A stretch of DNA of 64,000 nt. It comes from Trichostrongylus colubriformis. Taxonomy: Eukaryota; Nematoda; Chromadorea; Rhabditida; Trichostrongylidae. Of this stretch, positions 10,064-22,742 are shown one piece after another; the stretch's first letter is position 1, and each line of letters opens with the position of its first letter. The position numbers and the translations under genes are program-made. Location of the stretch: NCBI GenBank assembly GCA_963978905.1, contig OZ022256.1:59112646-59176645 (forward strand), read 5' to 3'. The notes under the pieces are model-generated. The model did no database searches and had not been told where the DNA came from. It saw only the letters and a program-made list of their open reading frames with translations.

Positions 10064-13000
10064 GACTCTTGACCCTGATGGCAATGGTTTCGAAAAAACC
10101 AAGAGAAAAAACGCGGTCGTTTGAAACGCAGTAGAAACTATAGCCGATTGCACTGGGCTCTATCTGGCTGCGATTATCCTAGTGTTTTTTCAATGGTGAT
10201 GTAGATAATCCCGAGAGGACGCACAGGGTCCCAGTCCCGCCATTTCCAGTAGTCACCATGGACAGCAGTTGTTTTCTAGCGGACGCGTCTGTTTACTGCA
10301 TCCATTGACACGTTACTAACATGCTCAATACACGTTCATTCAAGCATCTGTGTGCATGTTTGTTCAGACCTAGTTCCCATGGTCAGTCGTCCCTGAACAG
10401 GTGCTGCTGTCGGTGTACATTCGGGTATCGCAAAGGCTGCAGTGGAGCAGGCGGTTGCACTAATTGCCCCCCCCCCCCCGTCAACGTTCAGTAACGAGAT
10501 AGTCCTCCGAAACGTCACTTGACATGTTGTGCTAAATCTTACCCAGAATGAACCCAGACGACCTTGGTCAGGTATTCGCAGTCACCTGCAGCGTGTTTCG
10601 GTGTCTCTTTGCTGTTGTTTTTCAGAAAAACTGGTCCGATTCCCACTGAGACCAGTCCATTACCACTCACTTTGAAATTCCCTCATCGGTTTTTTGATGA
10701 AACCTACCCGCTCTTCAGCCTCTGTTTCTTCGTCACTTATTCAGTGGCTACGTCTCTGATGTCATTTTCAGGAATAGATGGCATTCAAAAACTCATAATT
10801 GTTGTTCTATTTGTAAACTCTTTCCTTTCGTACCTTCGTACATTTCTTAATTTTCTTCTTTCTTTCGTCTAGATATAATATCCTTTGGTTTTTACTCACT
10901 GACTCAATGATGCCAGTAGCCTTTCACAGCTAAGTTTTATACGAATAAGCGCATAGGTAAAAAGGTTAGATATATATCGATGTCGATTGAATAAATAGGT
11001 GAATAAGCGAATAGGCAGGCATATGAGCGAGTAAACTATCAATCGATACGTGTATCTTATTCTTTTCACCTATTTCGTCTGTTCGCCTTATCTGGTATTT
11101 CCAAGTACGATCGCCCAATCCGAAAAATACAAAAGTAAAGCGTGATTTACTAACGGGCAGAATGCAACACGGAGCATTACCTTTTCTGAATCCGGAAGAA
11201 TTCAAAACCAGTAACCGGCAAGGTGGTCGCAAAAGTTAACAAAGTGCACCTTTACTATCGATAGATCCTAGGGTAGTTCCAATCGCTTCGAGGGTGCAGA
11301 ATTTGGAAAAGGGAGGTCATCTGCTTAAGTATGTATGACAACCGAAACTAATCATTCAGCGATTATATGAACGCAAACCTGTTCGTTTCATCATCTGACC
11401 CTGAATTTCCTCTGCTTCCCATGGCGTGAGGTAAAACCACGTGCCGGTGATTTCACGCCAATTGTCAATGTTACGCTGAGTGAATCAGCAATTTCGCTGA
11501 AAAACCACGTGGCTACACTTTTTTGTGGCTTCCGATCTTTGATTACGTTGAACAGAAGGACGAAAATTGGCCTCCCGTCAGCGAATTTTCGCGTCGGGCT
11601 GGAAAACTATGAAGTCGCGACATTCGCGAAGCAGCCGATACCCATCTTATCAATAATTGCGTGGTCGTGTAATCGATACGTATCCTTTTTCAACCTGATC
11701 ACCTATTCGCCTGTATCGCAAACTATGAACAATGCCTTTCTTTGTGAATATCCTCCACATCTTCCTTCTTAGGTATGATGGAGAAAAATGCCAAGATTGA
11801 TCCTTGCTGCATTATGCACCACTTCACCTTGATTTTCTTACCGTCCCCTTTCCACTTCCAATTTTCGCTTTCACAGATTCTGTGGAAGTTGTCGATGATC
11901 CGATGTCTTCCAACTGGTCTTCGCTCAAAGTGAAGCTTGTATTCGAGCCATATTCAAGTAGGAAGCACATAAAGTTGGGAGGGAGACGCAAAATTTTTAC
12001 CGACGTCAAGGCTGCTTTCCCTCCCTAGACTTAGGTTAAAGCAGATGAGAGCTATGTTTTACATGGGGGAGGGGACTGCAATTTTTGCCTAAGCCTAGGA
12101 GGGAAGGGAGCTTTGACGTCGACGCAAAGTTGCGTCTTTCCCCTCCTCCCGACTTTATTTGACCCAAGTTGCATTAGCAATCAAGTATGTGGCCAGGTGA
12201 CACCGTCTGACAGAGTTCCTTGATCACCCAGACGAATAATTTCGTGTAAAAACATCCCCAAATGACTCATCGTCAACCCTCGTGCGACTCAAGCGACCGA
12301 TCGCGTGACGCGACGGGCGGGCAGCAGGTTGGCCACGGAGCGCATTCTTCGCTCTTCACAATTGCTCATCACTCATCGTTTGCCCTTTCACTGAAATGAC
12401 AGGTCTGCTTTATGAGAAGAGTTCTCTTTGTATGATGTCCGCCATCATTTCATTAATGCCTTTTAGTGCCCGAAAAATGCATGACTATTCATTTCTCCTC
12501 TGATTTGGCTATTCCATGCTTATGGTTAAAACTTCGATTTGGAGAATATTTATGAAGTTTTAGTTTCTGTCGTGTTCGCTTTGAAGAACGCTTCTCGATT
12601 AATGCTTTCAATCTGAAGTCACTTTAATAGGCAGATTTTCTCATTGCTTATCGATTCGCTGAAGATTACACACACCATTTCGACTTTGTATCAGTGTTTT
12701 GGAAGAGCAGTTATTCTTGGTTTGAGATCGCTGTTTCATTAATTTAATTCTGTGTGCTCGTATCGCTTTATGCCATTGTTATTGATCGCTTAATTCGCAT
12801 GCAAATTTGCTCCGATAACAGCAACAAAAAAGTACGCCGTCATAAAACACCTTGAAAGTTGTTAAATACGATTCCAATAACTAACCTTCGTTGATAGCTA
12901 TTTCTGCTGGCGGGGTGCCTTCTTTTAATCAACTATATCCCTTGCAGCAATAATCGGTCGTATGTGAAAAAGAACCTTCAACCGTGTCGGGAGCATTATG

Positions 13001-13881
13001 AGCATGTTTTATACTATTACCCTTAACCAAGGCTCACTACAACTATTTTTTGAAGTTCATATTCTCCTAAATCACAGAGACGTAGTCCGTTCATCGCAAT
13101 GGTAATGTAGAATGCAGTTCAAAATATTCATCCGAATTGCTGAATCGAATTCACCGAAATGATTTGTTAGACAAATTTATCAGAATCGCTTTATTTTTTG
13201 GCAGCACTTATGAAGATGCAATGCGGAAAGACTAGCTCTTCATGTATTACATTCGTACTAGAGTTTTTGGATGAATTTGTGGGCGCCAAGCTATTTTGTT
13301 CTTAAATTTGGGAGAGGTTATACATATTTCACCTACACCTCATCGTGGTACTGGGGATATTTTGTTTTTTCCATTTCAAATGTGTTTTGCTTGTGGTCAA
13401 TACTCAGGAAAGCGGTGACTCGTGTTTATCCCTTGGCAAGTTAGATAAGTTAGATTGTTTACGGAAAGTGTTCGTTTCACGCTCCCACGAGGAAACATGG
13501 ACATTTTATTCAAAGTATGCGATTCCTAAACACTTAAATTTTTGCATAAATGCAGGAACTGTCGAGTTTCGTTGAATGACGCTTTTTGTAGTCATGGGAC
13601 ATGATCTTTCTGAATTTTTCCGCCAGAGGGATACACTCACTTTTCCCTTTTACCCGCAATTGTTATTTTACTATTTACGTTAATTAAGTCACACCAACTT
13701 ATATGGTGTTATACTGGCATACTTCCTAAATTGTGTTGAGAACGATCGTATGTTCTATGAGACGTCACACCGTAACCATCGTCGTACTTTTCCTGGTTGT
13801 GTTTTGTAACTTGTGTATAATTTGCTCTGGCATACCCGATGTCGTATTCTTTTTTTATCTTGCCATTTAACACTACATTGA
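10064..13881. other. Intergenic region upstream of the PAQR gene
   Basis: No gene recognised. A run of ten C at about 10468, and loosely related TCGATACGTAT / CACCTATTCGCCT words in inverted orientation at 10950-11060 and 11660-11725, hint at an old repeat. The A-family MITE 11963-12165 lies inside. From 12200 to 13880 it is AT-rich with nothing evident. Confidence 0.4.
11963..12165. mobile_element. A-family MITE, second copy
   Basis: Right end CGACTTTATTTGACCC is intact; the left end is eroded to CATAAAGTTGGGAGGGAGAC. Inner arms TTTCCCTCCCTAGACTTAGG and GCCTAAGCCTAGGAGGGAAG are kept. Confidence 0.65.
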
Positions 13882-13898
13882 ATCTCTTTTCAGATATG
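13882..13898 (+). promoter_or_regulatory. Likely spliced-leader trans-splice acceptor before the PAQR start codon
   Basis: A pyrimidine tract ending CTCTTTTCAG (AG at 13892-13893) stands two bases before ATG 13896. No upstream coding exon fits in frame with it. This is the arrangement expected when a 22-base spliced leader is joined directly to the first coding exon in nematodes. It also decides the start codon. An ordinary cis-splice of a 5' UTR exon would look the same. Confidence 0.5.
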
Positions 13899-16800
13899 GA
13901 ACGCGATATAAGTGAAGCTCTCAGTCAGGTTTTGCACGATAGCGGATATGATTTTGGAGGGGATAGGATTGTTGACGATAGCACGACAGTGCAGGTAATA
14001 TCAAATCTTGAGCTCTCAGGTCTACCCTATCACTGCACTACATCCAATGTAATCAGGTCAAAAATCCGGGAGCTAGGCGTACTGGCGAACAAATGGAAGT
14101 ATTCTACAGTCGAACCACGCATCTTCTTTCACAACCGAATTCAGACGATGAAGATTTCGGTTTGTGATTTAAGTTTTTTTTTTTAAATTCATCCTAAATG
14201 TATCATGTTTCTTCAATAATGGTCAGAAAAAGCGTTGCCGATGAGCGAGTAGTGAATACAGATCTTAGGTTGCTCACTGAAATCAGCTGTTCCTTTAAGT
14301 TACTTCGCACAAAGTGTGGATTGCGTGGTTATTAAGGCAGGAAACATCATTCAAACGGCGAAATGTTGCTTAATTTAACGGATATTTTCGATAGACTTGG
14401 GCGCATTTCGGTGCGGGGTGACAAAAAAGATTTTCGTGACTTACGAGCTTCTCTTTGCAGATCCACTGTTTGCCCTTTGTTCGATTGATGAGTCTTTTTG
14501 AGCATCTCCACATATTTATGTTATTGCAAGGTTCTTAGGATTATAAATACATATTTTTCGTTGTTTTCTAACAGTAATTGGTGATGCTGTGCTCATTATC
14601 AATATTAATACCGAGCCCCGTAATTTTTGAATCTGAAAACTGCTCGAAGTAACTTCCATCGGTCAGTAGCAAATTGGCGATATACAGAATACTACTTACA
14701 ATGTATGCCATTGGTCAACAGGAGGGGCCTGATCCTCTTCTCAAAATCGCTTGTCGCTGAAAACCCTGCCACATTATGTAAAGAACGGGCAATAAAATGT
14801 TGCCTATATGGTCATCCGGTTTTTGGCGCAGTGACTATCAAATCTTTTTGTTTTAAAATATTCCCATGAGACAGATGCCCCAAATAAGCATAGTGGCGGC
14901 CTCGATGACTCCTGGGGTTCCACGCATGGTATAGGTGAACTTGCCTGTGGTTTGCTCTGCTGTGCCGATGGGGCTTTTTTTTTGAGTTATGCGCATCTAA
15001 TTGAAGATCAAAAAGTGCATAAGCTTTTGAAATGACACGCTGCGTGTTCTTCTGATTTGCTACGGAGCCTGTGCCCTGTTTAGCCTTCTCTTTGGATCAT
15101 GAAAGTTTGAAAATTTTCGCTCAGAGTTTTCCATGTTGTTGAGAGCTCTGTGGCTGAGAAGCCATGGAGGGAGTCTGACCAAATTTTCATTCAGTGTTTT
15201 GCAGCTACCCTGTCCGACTCGGAACTCACAGATCGCTGTAAAACAAGCTCAATACATCACGCAGGAGGTGCCAGTGATGATGAAGGGCGTAAACATATGG
15301 TGCTAAAGTACAGACGAAAACGAGGTGGACAATGGAGACAAGTACAGCGAAGTGACAGTCCCGTACGTAAAGGAGATGAGGACGAGCTACAGGTCAGCCC
15401 GTTCTGAGTTCTGGTTTACTGAAGTAATATAGGACCTTTAAAAATCCTTGCAAATGTCTTCCAAGTGAATTCTCCAAAGAGTACTGCTCTTGATAGAGGT
15501 GATTGTATGGATTCCAAGTCTAGTGGACGATTTGCCTCGTCCGCTAGACTCGGAAGGTGAGTTAGATAGCAAGATACATTCTCAAAGCAAGATGTACTTT
15601 GCATCTCACGCCGGTTTCTCGGAGCAATTGCCCAGCTTTTCTTAGTTGCTCTTTGACGTACAGTTTGCCAGTAGGAAGGCGTTGTGTGATTACTTCACGA
15701 TGGGTGGTACTTGTCTACTTTTTCCACTTTTGAGAGGATGACGATGATCGATAGACTATCAAGAAAGCCCTTTCAGCAACTCAAAGAATTATTGTTTTGG
15801 TATATGAGTAACCGACAACCTGACTTAGAGTGTTCATAATTAAAATTTCCAATATTCTTATTTCTAGGTTGACGTCACTGAGGAATGTTCAGAGACGACA
15901 GGTATAGTTACGAAGGTCAGTTTCCTTTCTATTTCAGTGTACTAGTGCGCAGTTCTTTTTACAACAAAACCAGTACTGCGCTATTTTGATTCATGTGGAT
16001 CATATCGAATAGTTGTTATGTATTGTACAAAATGATGTTATTTTGTGGACCGCTTGATTAGTGTTCATCATCGTTGCATCTTTAATTGATTAGCGAATGA
16101 AAAGGACTTGAAAGACTCCTTTTAGACTTACGAGGCTCGTTGGAAGGTACTGAAATACGAACATTTACCGGAATGGTTGCAAGACAATGAGTTCTTGCGG
16201 TGGGATATTTTTTCCTATTCCATCCCATGACTGTCCACGTTATTCTAGTTGTAAACCAAATTAGTCCTTCAGGCATGGTCATCGTCCTCCTCTTCCCTCC
16301 GTTGCTGAGTGCTTTAAAAGTATTTGGTCACTCCATACTGAAACGGGGAACATTTGGACCCACCTTATTGGTGGGTTTTAGCCGAATTCAGAGATGTTTC
16401 CTTCTCTCTGCTTCAAAGGAAATCCTTTTTAGGTGTTTGGTCAGTCCTGGTTTCTTCAGTCTCAACATTGTATTTTCAGGTTGTTTGGCTTTCTTCTGTC
16501 TAGGGGTATGGTTTCTCACCCGCCCTGATAACCATATCCAGTGGCAGGAGAAGATTGTGTTCTCATTCTTCTTCGGAGGTGCCGTTGTGTGCTTAGGTCT
16601 TTCCTTCGCTTTTCATACTTTATGCTGTCATTCAATCAATGTTGGCCGCATTTTCTGCAAGTGAGTGCATATGCTTAGTACATTTATTATACTTTCTCGA
16701 AAACGTGTTATGTTTTGTGTTCTGCTCCAGACTTGATTATATGGGCATATCTCTTTTGATTGTTGGCTCTTTTATCCCCTGGATTTATTACGGATTTTAT

Positions 16801-18166
16801 TGCCGGATGGAACCGAAGATAACATATATTGGCATGGTATCTGTGTTAGGAGTCGGTAAGTGTACCTTTATCCTTTTCGAAATCTGCATATCACTGATTA
16901 CTATTTAAGCCGCTATAATTGTTTCGCTCTGGGACAAATTCAGTGAATCTCGTTTCCGACCTCTACGAGCAGGAGTGTTTGTTGGAATGGGATGTAGCGG
17001 TAAGTATTCCGAGCTCTATCACGAAATGAACGTAGCCCATTATAGTAACGCGCTGAACACCTTTTTTTTTTATCAAATTATGATATGTTATTGGAACACT
17101 TTGGCCTATGCTTCCTTATGGCTTACAAGTTTACTATGTCGTTTAGTGCCAAATTTTCTTTTGCATTTAAAGTCGTGGACTCTGTTTTGGATGCTTCAAG
17201 AGGCATTCCCTGCGTGAATGCACAAAAACGATAAAGCGTTGATATTCTAGAATTCTGATAACTGCTGATTTAGCCCGCAATGTGAATGTTTTTACAAGTA
17301 TGTTGAGTTTCGAGGTTCGGTCTCGAACGGGTTCGAGTCCCGTTCGTTGGAAACCGAAGCTCTTGCCCTCAACTCAGCATACTTGTAAAAACTTTCGATA
17401 TATCGTAGTTTTTAGGTGAACAACAAATAAAGTTTCCGCCATTACTAGCATTCTTTATTGTGCTGATTTCTTTGCAGGAATTCTTCCAACCGTTCACTAC
17501 ATTATCACCGATGGTGTCCGCTCCTTATTCGAGGACAATGCTTTTCATTGGCTTCTTCTTATGGCTTTCCTTTACCTGCTCGGAGCTCTCCTGTACGCCA
17601 CTCGCACTCCGGAGCGGTTTTTCCCAGGAAAATGCGATATTTGGGTGAGCTCTCATTTGGTTTCTTCGTTTTCTCCGAATGTTAATCAGTTTATAATAGC
17701 CTTCATTTTCCACAGTTATGAAAGGGGCGAATGATGTTCATCTGGAAAACGTTTATCATATACTTGCTAAAAAGGATTCGTTGGGGAGGGAGGGAGGGGG
17801 GGGGGGTCATTGGTCTAGTCGCGTAGTGCAGTTAGTTGGTGGTCATCATAATACTGATTACTCAGCTGCAGCGTTTTCGCTGGTTTCATACGAAATCTCT
17901 GAGCCATACTTTACAAGTGCTACGAAAACGGACTGTTTGAGCACCTCTGGTCGTCTTTGCAGCTTTTGTTTTGTCTGGTAATTTGCGATACTATGTTGAT
18001 TTACCTGAAATCCTATTTATAGTTTCAATCTCACCAGCTGTTTCACACTTGTGTAGTGATAGCTGCATTCGTTCATTACTACGGCATATCAGAAATGGCA
18101 TGGATGAGGCTGAACGGTCGTTGTCCAACCGATGCACTCTCTTTTCTGTCTCGAACAGAATTGTAA
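13896..18166 (+). CDS. PAQR / adiponectin-receptor-like seven-helix membrane protein (multi-exon)
   Basis: Exons: 13896-13994, probably 15205-15392, then 15868-15915, 16126-16199, 16273-16370, 16480-16660, 16731-16855, 16910-16999, 17478-17644 and 18023-18166 (stop). From 15868 on, phases join without a break. The translation carries family signatures: LPEWLQDNEFLRHGHRPPLP, then ECFKSIWSLHTETGNIWTHL, the helix-2 segment LSFAFHTLCCHS, KLDYMG, RTPERFFPGKCDIW and FQSHQLFH. The residues that bind zinc in human AdipoR1 are all kept: Ser and His four apart (S-F-A-F-H), Asp seventeen after that His (KLD), and the two His of SHQLFH. In C. elegans the relatives PAQR-1/PAQR-2 maintain membrane fluidity and lipid desaturation; the same role is inferred here. 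The protein is about 404 residues. The N-terminal join is uncertain: 13896-13994 ends in phase 0 but 15205-15392 needs one extra base, so an exon or another donor (for instance near 14021) is missing. Whether it is the paqr-1 or paqr-2 orthologue was not decided. Confidence 0.93.
15511..15556. repeat. Intronic hairpin
   Basis: TCTAGTGGACGA and TCGTCCGCTAGA pair around a six-base loop in a PAQR intron. Arms have only a few mismatches over about 18 bases. Confidence 0.6.
17288..17392. repeat. Intronic fold-back carrying a tRNA-like T arm
   Basis: Outer arms GTTTTTACAAGTATGTTGAG and the near-complementary CTCAGCATACTTGTAAAAAC bracket the element. Inside, 17327-17343 forms a perfect T arm: 5-base stem ACGGG/CCCGT with 7-base loop TTCGAGT. 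It matches the pol III B-box consensus GGTTCGANTCC at 17330-17340. No acceptor, D or anticodon arm is visible. It lies in the PAQR intron 17000-17477. Confidence 0.7.
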
Positions 18167-19100
18167 TAGTTAGTATGAGATTTAGAGTATAGTGTGATAC
18201 AGGTTCAGTCAAAATCCACCTCTACTAGTCCTCGAAACTCAGCGCTGTGACGAGTGTTGCGCGTGGTTCCTCGTCGTCCCTTTTTGTTCCAAGTTTTTCC
18301 CTTGAATCAATCTATCTGCTGTCCTCATTGTACTTGTCCATTTTGTTTTCGTTCTATGGATAGGATATTATTTGCCACGCTATGGTGTTAGTTATGTCTT
18401 GTACACCTCCCTCATGTAAGGATGACTCACTTAATAATTGTTCTTCCTCTGCTGACACTCTTCCGTTTTTTCACTTGATGAAGATTTTCTGAATTCATGT
18501 TGCTCGTTTGAGTTTTTCCATGATTATTATGACGTAATGCGCATTAAAAGCGATTGCCATGTTATATGGGCCGCTTATGCCTTTGTCATTGAGTGCTTAC
18601 ATGTATTCGTCTGCTGATTAATCTAAGTAATAAAAAAATATGTATAGCTTTTCTGATAGTTAAGAGCAGTTCTGAAGTGCGGAAATGCGTGAGGTAGTGG
18701 ACGGAAATACTACAGAAAGAGAGTCTCGTCAAAAATAAATTCCATCTTAGAGTATTGGAACCATATACTGGATAATCTCACGTTAAGATGAGGGATGTAA
18801 TGCACAGTCGTGAAAAACGTATTTAAAGCGATTAGGAGCACATAGAATCGTTGAGATGCGCCACGTCTTCTACATCTACTTGCATTTGCGAGGTGTTTAA
18901 ACGTAATTATCATACAAAGAAAATTATTCGCAAGATTGATATGCAAATACCCGCGCTGGCTACATGTGACTGGCAGCATGGTCAGATTAACACCAGAGAT
19001 CAGCTCGAGTGTAATATGAGCTTATGGGACATGTGCATGTGCTGCCGCAAGCGTGACTTCGATGGGAACCTGTTATAATTATGGCATCGACGGTCAGTGT
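18167..19100. other. 3' flank of the PAQR gene
   Basis: AT-rich, holds the candidate poly(A) signal. No further gene recognised. Confidence 0.35.
18629..18634 (+). terminator. Candidate poly(A) signal for the PAQR gene
   Basis: AATAAA about 460 bases after the PAQR stop codon, in an A-rich run. It is the nearest perfect hexamer I noticed; variant signals closer to the stop could be used instead. Confidence 0.3.
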
Positions 19101-19104
19101 ATGT

Positions 19105-19492
19105 AATGTCAAAAGGTTAGGGTGAAGTCGGGGTCCACTCCACAAAAACAGCTTGCACCTGTTTCCTGCTCAAAGGCGCTTTCCAGGCTATTTCATGCCT
19201 TGTTATAGACTAAATTAATTCAGAAAAAAAAAATAAATTATTCTCATTAGAGTATATTACGAGAAATTCGCAGCAGTTAGACTAATGCGTATTTCCCTGA
19301 GTTTTGGGGGCGGGGTAGAGAAAATTTCTCCTCCAAAGTTTGGTCTTACACATGTTAGAAAAACGTGAGTCTCCGTCAGAAACGTCTCTTTGCAACATTG
19401 GAGCTCGATTTGGTTAGGGCTACATTTCTCTGTGCTCTAACATTGCGTTAGAGACGCAGAGAACAGTAGATTCCCCCCCCCCCCTTCTCCAA
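19105..19492. repeat. Dispersed repeat, uninterrupted copy
   Basis: Shares in order, with 20475-21655: AGGC...TTTCATGCC, a run around AAATTATTCTTC/CATTAGAGTATATT, TTAGACTAATGCGTATTT, CGAGCTCGATTTGG, and CGTTAGAGACGCAGAG ending in a C run. The other copy is split by an insertion. Confidence 0.55.
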
Positions 19493-20130
19493 CTCTAATA
19501 TCGCTACAAAGTCTCGGTAGGTAGGGTGAACTGAAATGGTTGAGTACAGATGACAGTGTGCCATCTACATCGTAACGCGTTTCACATCCCACCAAAAGCA
19601 GTAGGGTGTTCACTGAGAGGCTTAGTCACTGCACTAGGCTGCATTCATACTCTGTCTAGGGGTAGCGAGATGGTGGATGCCGCAACGCGCCAGCAGCGCG
19701 GCCTGTGCTCGTTTTCTGTTAGTTTTCGTCTTGTTCACGATGAACAAACTGGTGAGAACGTCTTTATTAAACTTCTATTTTGAAGTTTCCTCAACGTATC
19801 CCATAATTTGGGCGCCTACGATGGTTGATAATTACGATGTACTACTGAACATTCCGCCAAAAAGAAACTTTTAGTTAGACTATTCTTTAGCAATTATATG
19901 TTCATTATTTCGTAGACCTTATTTAGCTTTAACTCACGTATGATCACAATGCTGAAACATTGTTTTTGATGAATGCAGTGCGATAGGGGGAAGGCTCTCT
20001 ACAGTGCACGGTGTGAGCGGCTAGTTGTCTAAGCTTCGAAGATGCAAACCCCCTTAAAATACTCTGGATGATGGTGACAGCGTCAAGTTGATGCTCCTCC
20101 AACTACACTAGTACCCAGCCAGACTGAGTA

Positions 20131-20260
20131 TCAAAAAAAGGAAAAAAAAAGTTGAAAAAAAAAAGAAAAATACGAGCATATGGTCGCCGTCAGACTTCGC
20201 GATTTTGCGATTCTGCAGTTTTGTGGTTTTGCAGTGAGGCAGCCCGCACGCGAAATTGCA
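20131..20260. repeat. G-family fragment beside an A-rich run
   Basis: A run of A/GAAA words at 20136-20170 is followed by CCGTCAGACTTCGCGATTTT and GCACGCGAAATTGCAGC. Confidence 0.45.
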
Positions 20261-20474
20261 GCATTGCACAATGTCAAGGCAGTATTGTTGATTGCGCGAT
20301 GTAGCACATCTATTAAATTCACCCGTAGGAAACGGTAGTCATCTAACGTACGCAGTTTGCCCACTGATGCCCATTCGCGCGCAAGCATGAGCAAACTATA
20401 GAATGGTGTAATTCTTGGCTTTCTGAATTCTGTTTCTAATTATTGAGTCATTACGAGTCATTTCTGTCATTTAC

Positions 20475-21655
20475 TGTGCACAAAATAGTTTGAAAGGCGG
20501 TGCTACGGGTGTTAGGGGGCGAGGGCAATCGGCGAAAGCATAGCTCGCTCCCAGTTTCTGCTTGTAGGCACTCTAAAGGTTATTTTATGCCTACATACAG
20601 CTAACTCACCAAGAAAACAAATGAAATTATTCTTCCATCAGTATATTCCAATTGGAATTTGTATCAATTAGGCTAAACGACCACTTACGCGTATTTGCCC
20701 AAGTTTAGGAAAAGGGGGGGGGGTGTACACATTGGTACGAATGTCTTTTTTAGCACCCTATGTGCGAACGCTTAACTACTTCCTCGCACCTCATGTGCGA
20801 GAAAGTAATTAACCAGCAGAGGTCAGCCATAGACCGCTCAACTCATCAACTAAATGTAATGTCCATAAAGGAAAAATAGAGCAGTTTTATTATAGTACGA
20901 ACTAAAACACTCATTACATTCACGAAATGTACAATAAGTAACAAATAAAGCTAATAGCAACTCATAGTATGTGTGAAGATACGACTATTCTCTTGTATGA
21001 CTCCCTTACGGGCACGCTATTACGTTTCATAGAGATTAATAATGTGTAATATGCCATTAGGGCATTCTATGACATTTCATCGACTTTAATAGCAATTTGC
21101 CATAATATGGTAAGGTTGGATAATATTTGGGCTTCAATAATTCAAAAACGTAGATTTTGTTCTACTTATTTATTCCACTCACCTATTTTTTATCCATTAT
21201 TCCAACTATTTTTTTATTTGCAATGCTATGACTTTTGAAAATGTTACAATCATTCCCATTCACCAGCATCCGACTGGTTACCATAGCACCATTGAAAGCC
21301 ACCTTTTTTTCGAAAAAAATTCTTTAATCACAATTTCATCCACTCTATTTTTCCTCTGTAGACATTACATTTAGTTAGTGAGTTGAACGGTCTATGGCTG
21401 ACCTCTACTGATTAATTACTTTCTCGCACATGAGGTGCGAGGAAGTAATTATGCGTTCGCACATAGGGTGCAAAAAAGTCATTCGTACCAATGTGTACAC
21501 ACCCGGAAAAGGGGATGTCCTTCTCCCAGGCTTGATAGAAAAAACACGAATCCGCTCCATCAAAATTGTTCGTTGCTAAATTTGAGCCCGATTCGATTGA
21601 CACTATGACCTCTAATCATAGCGTTAGAGACTCAGAGCATAGTGTACACCCCCCA
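20475..21655. repeat. Dispersed repeat, interrupted copy
   Basis: Left part 20475-20707 and right part 21514-21655 match the two halves of 19105-19492 in order. The element 20717-21504 has been inserted between them. Confidence 0.55.
20708..21513. mobile_element. 788-base element with about 144-base terminal inverted repeats and 9-base target duplication
   Basis: GGAAAAGGG at 20708-20716 and 21505-21513 is the target duplication. Arms begin GGTGTACACATTGGTACGAA and run about 144 bases inward (20863 and 21360) with few mismatches, including a CTCGCACCTCATGTGCGAG hairpin. The AT-rich middle has no ORF of note. Terminal GGTGTACAC and a 9-base duplication fit a Mutator-like non-autonomous element. 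Confidence 0.85.
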
Positions 21656-22181
21656 ACTCCCTTAGCGCCTCAAATACTACTCAAATTTCTTCAGAATTTT
21701 GCAGCAGAAGAAATGTGTTCTTTCGCAGAAGTTCCATTCTAGCAGTTACACTAGACCACAGTAAAGTCCTCGGTCGTCCCTGCCGCGTGTCTGAATTGCT
21801 CAGCGAGGTCTCCTCAGTCAACTAAGCGGTAGCATTTTAATAGAACTCGCGTGAGAAGTACGTGGGACGTGTTGATTCATGTGGTCGTTGAGTTACTGGA
21901 TGATTATAAGTAGCGACCCCGGTCTCTGATCTTTGGCAATCGCCGCACTTCCAAGTCATACTTCTGTGTGATTACATCCGAGTTCCATATTCTCAATTGC
22001 GTAGTGAATACCTCTGAATATTCTCGAGGCTGTATGTCGATCTATATATCTATGGCAGTAGCAGTAGTAAGATCACCGTTTTTCAACCTCGCCTGTATTT
22101 TGCAGTACGAGTGTACACGAGGTATAAAGCGATTCAAAGATTCTGCATCGTGCTAGTTGAATGAGTCGAATGATCGCATAG
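21656..22181. other. Non-coding stretch
   Basis: No gene or clear repeat seen. Confidence 0.3.
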
Positions 22182-22334
22182 CCCATTTCGGAGCACTTGA
22201 TAGGGCGTGGCCTGCGGATTTGGGTGAGAGTGTATCAAACTCTCTCACCCCACCACACACTTACACTCTAGCCATGCACTCTCACTTTCGCCACTCAAGC
22301 CACGCTCTATCGAGCGCTGTGAAATGGACTGTAT
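22182..22334. mobile_element. E-family MITE, copy 1
   Basis: Inverted ends ATTTCGGAGCACTTGATAGG and CGAGCGCTGTGAAATGG, with body words GGGCGTGGCCTGCGGA, GTGTATCAAACTCTCTCACC and CACTCTCACTTTCGCCACTC. Copies at 24042-24180, 42747-42882 and 62658-62794. Confidence 0.7.
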
Positions 22335-22742
22335 AATCCTCACCTGTCGTCGTGGGCACTCACATGTGGACGAACTATTTCCTCCTCAGCGCTAGTCTAT
22401 TACCACACGTGAACCCTAAGCTGGCAGCTTTTCACAAAGTATAACCGCAGCCAACTGAGTCTTCAGGCGCCGTTAATATCCTGCAGAACTGGATTTGGAG
22501 GCTTCTTGACTGTATGTGATCTGTGGTCCTCCGGGCAGTATCAAGCCACTTTGTTTTGGCCGACGTCACCTATACAGGCTATCTACAAGTCGCTTCATCG
22601 AACCGCTTTTAATTTGGTGTTGGAACATTCCCAGAGCCATTTCAATCTAAGCGAGTGGTTTGTTGTCTGCAATGAAAACTTTTTCAACCTGACTTTCCCT
22701 AGCACCACTATCGGTTCGAATCATTTTTGCATGGTAGTCATT

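Noticed and set aside
17327..17343. Possible tRNA gene
   Set aside because: Only the T arm is present; acceptor, D and anticodon arms are absent.
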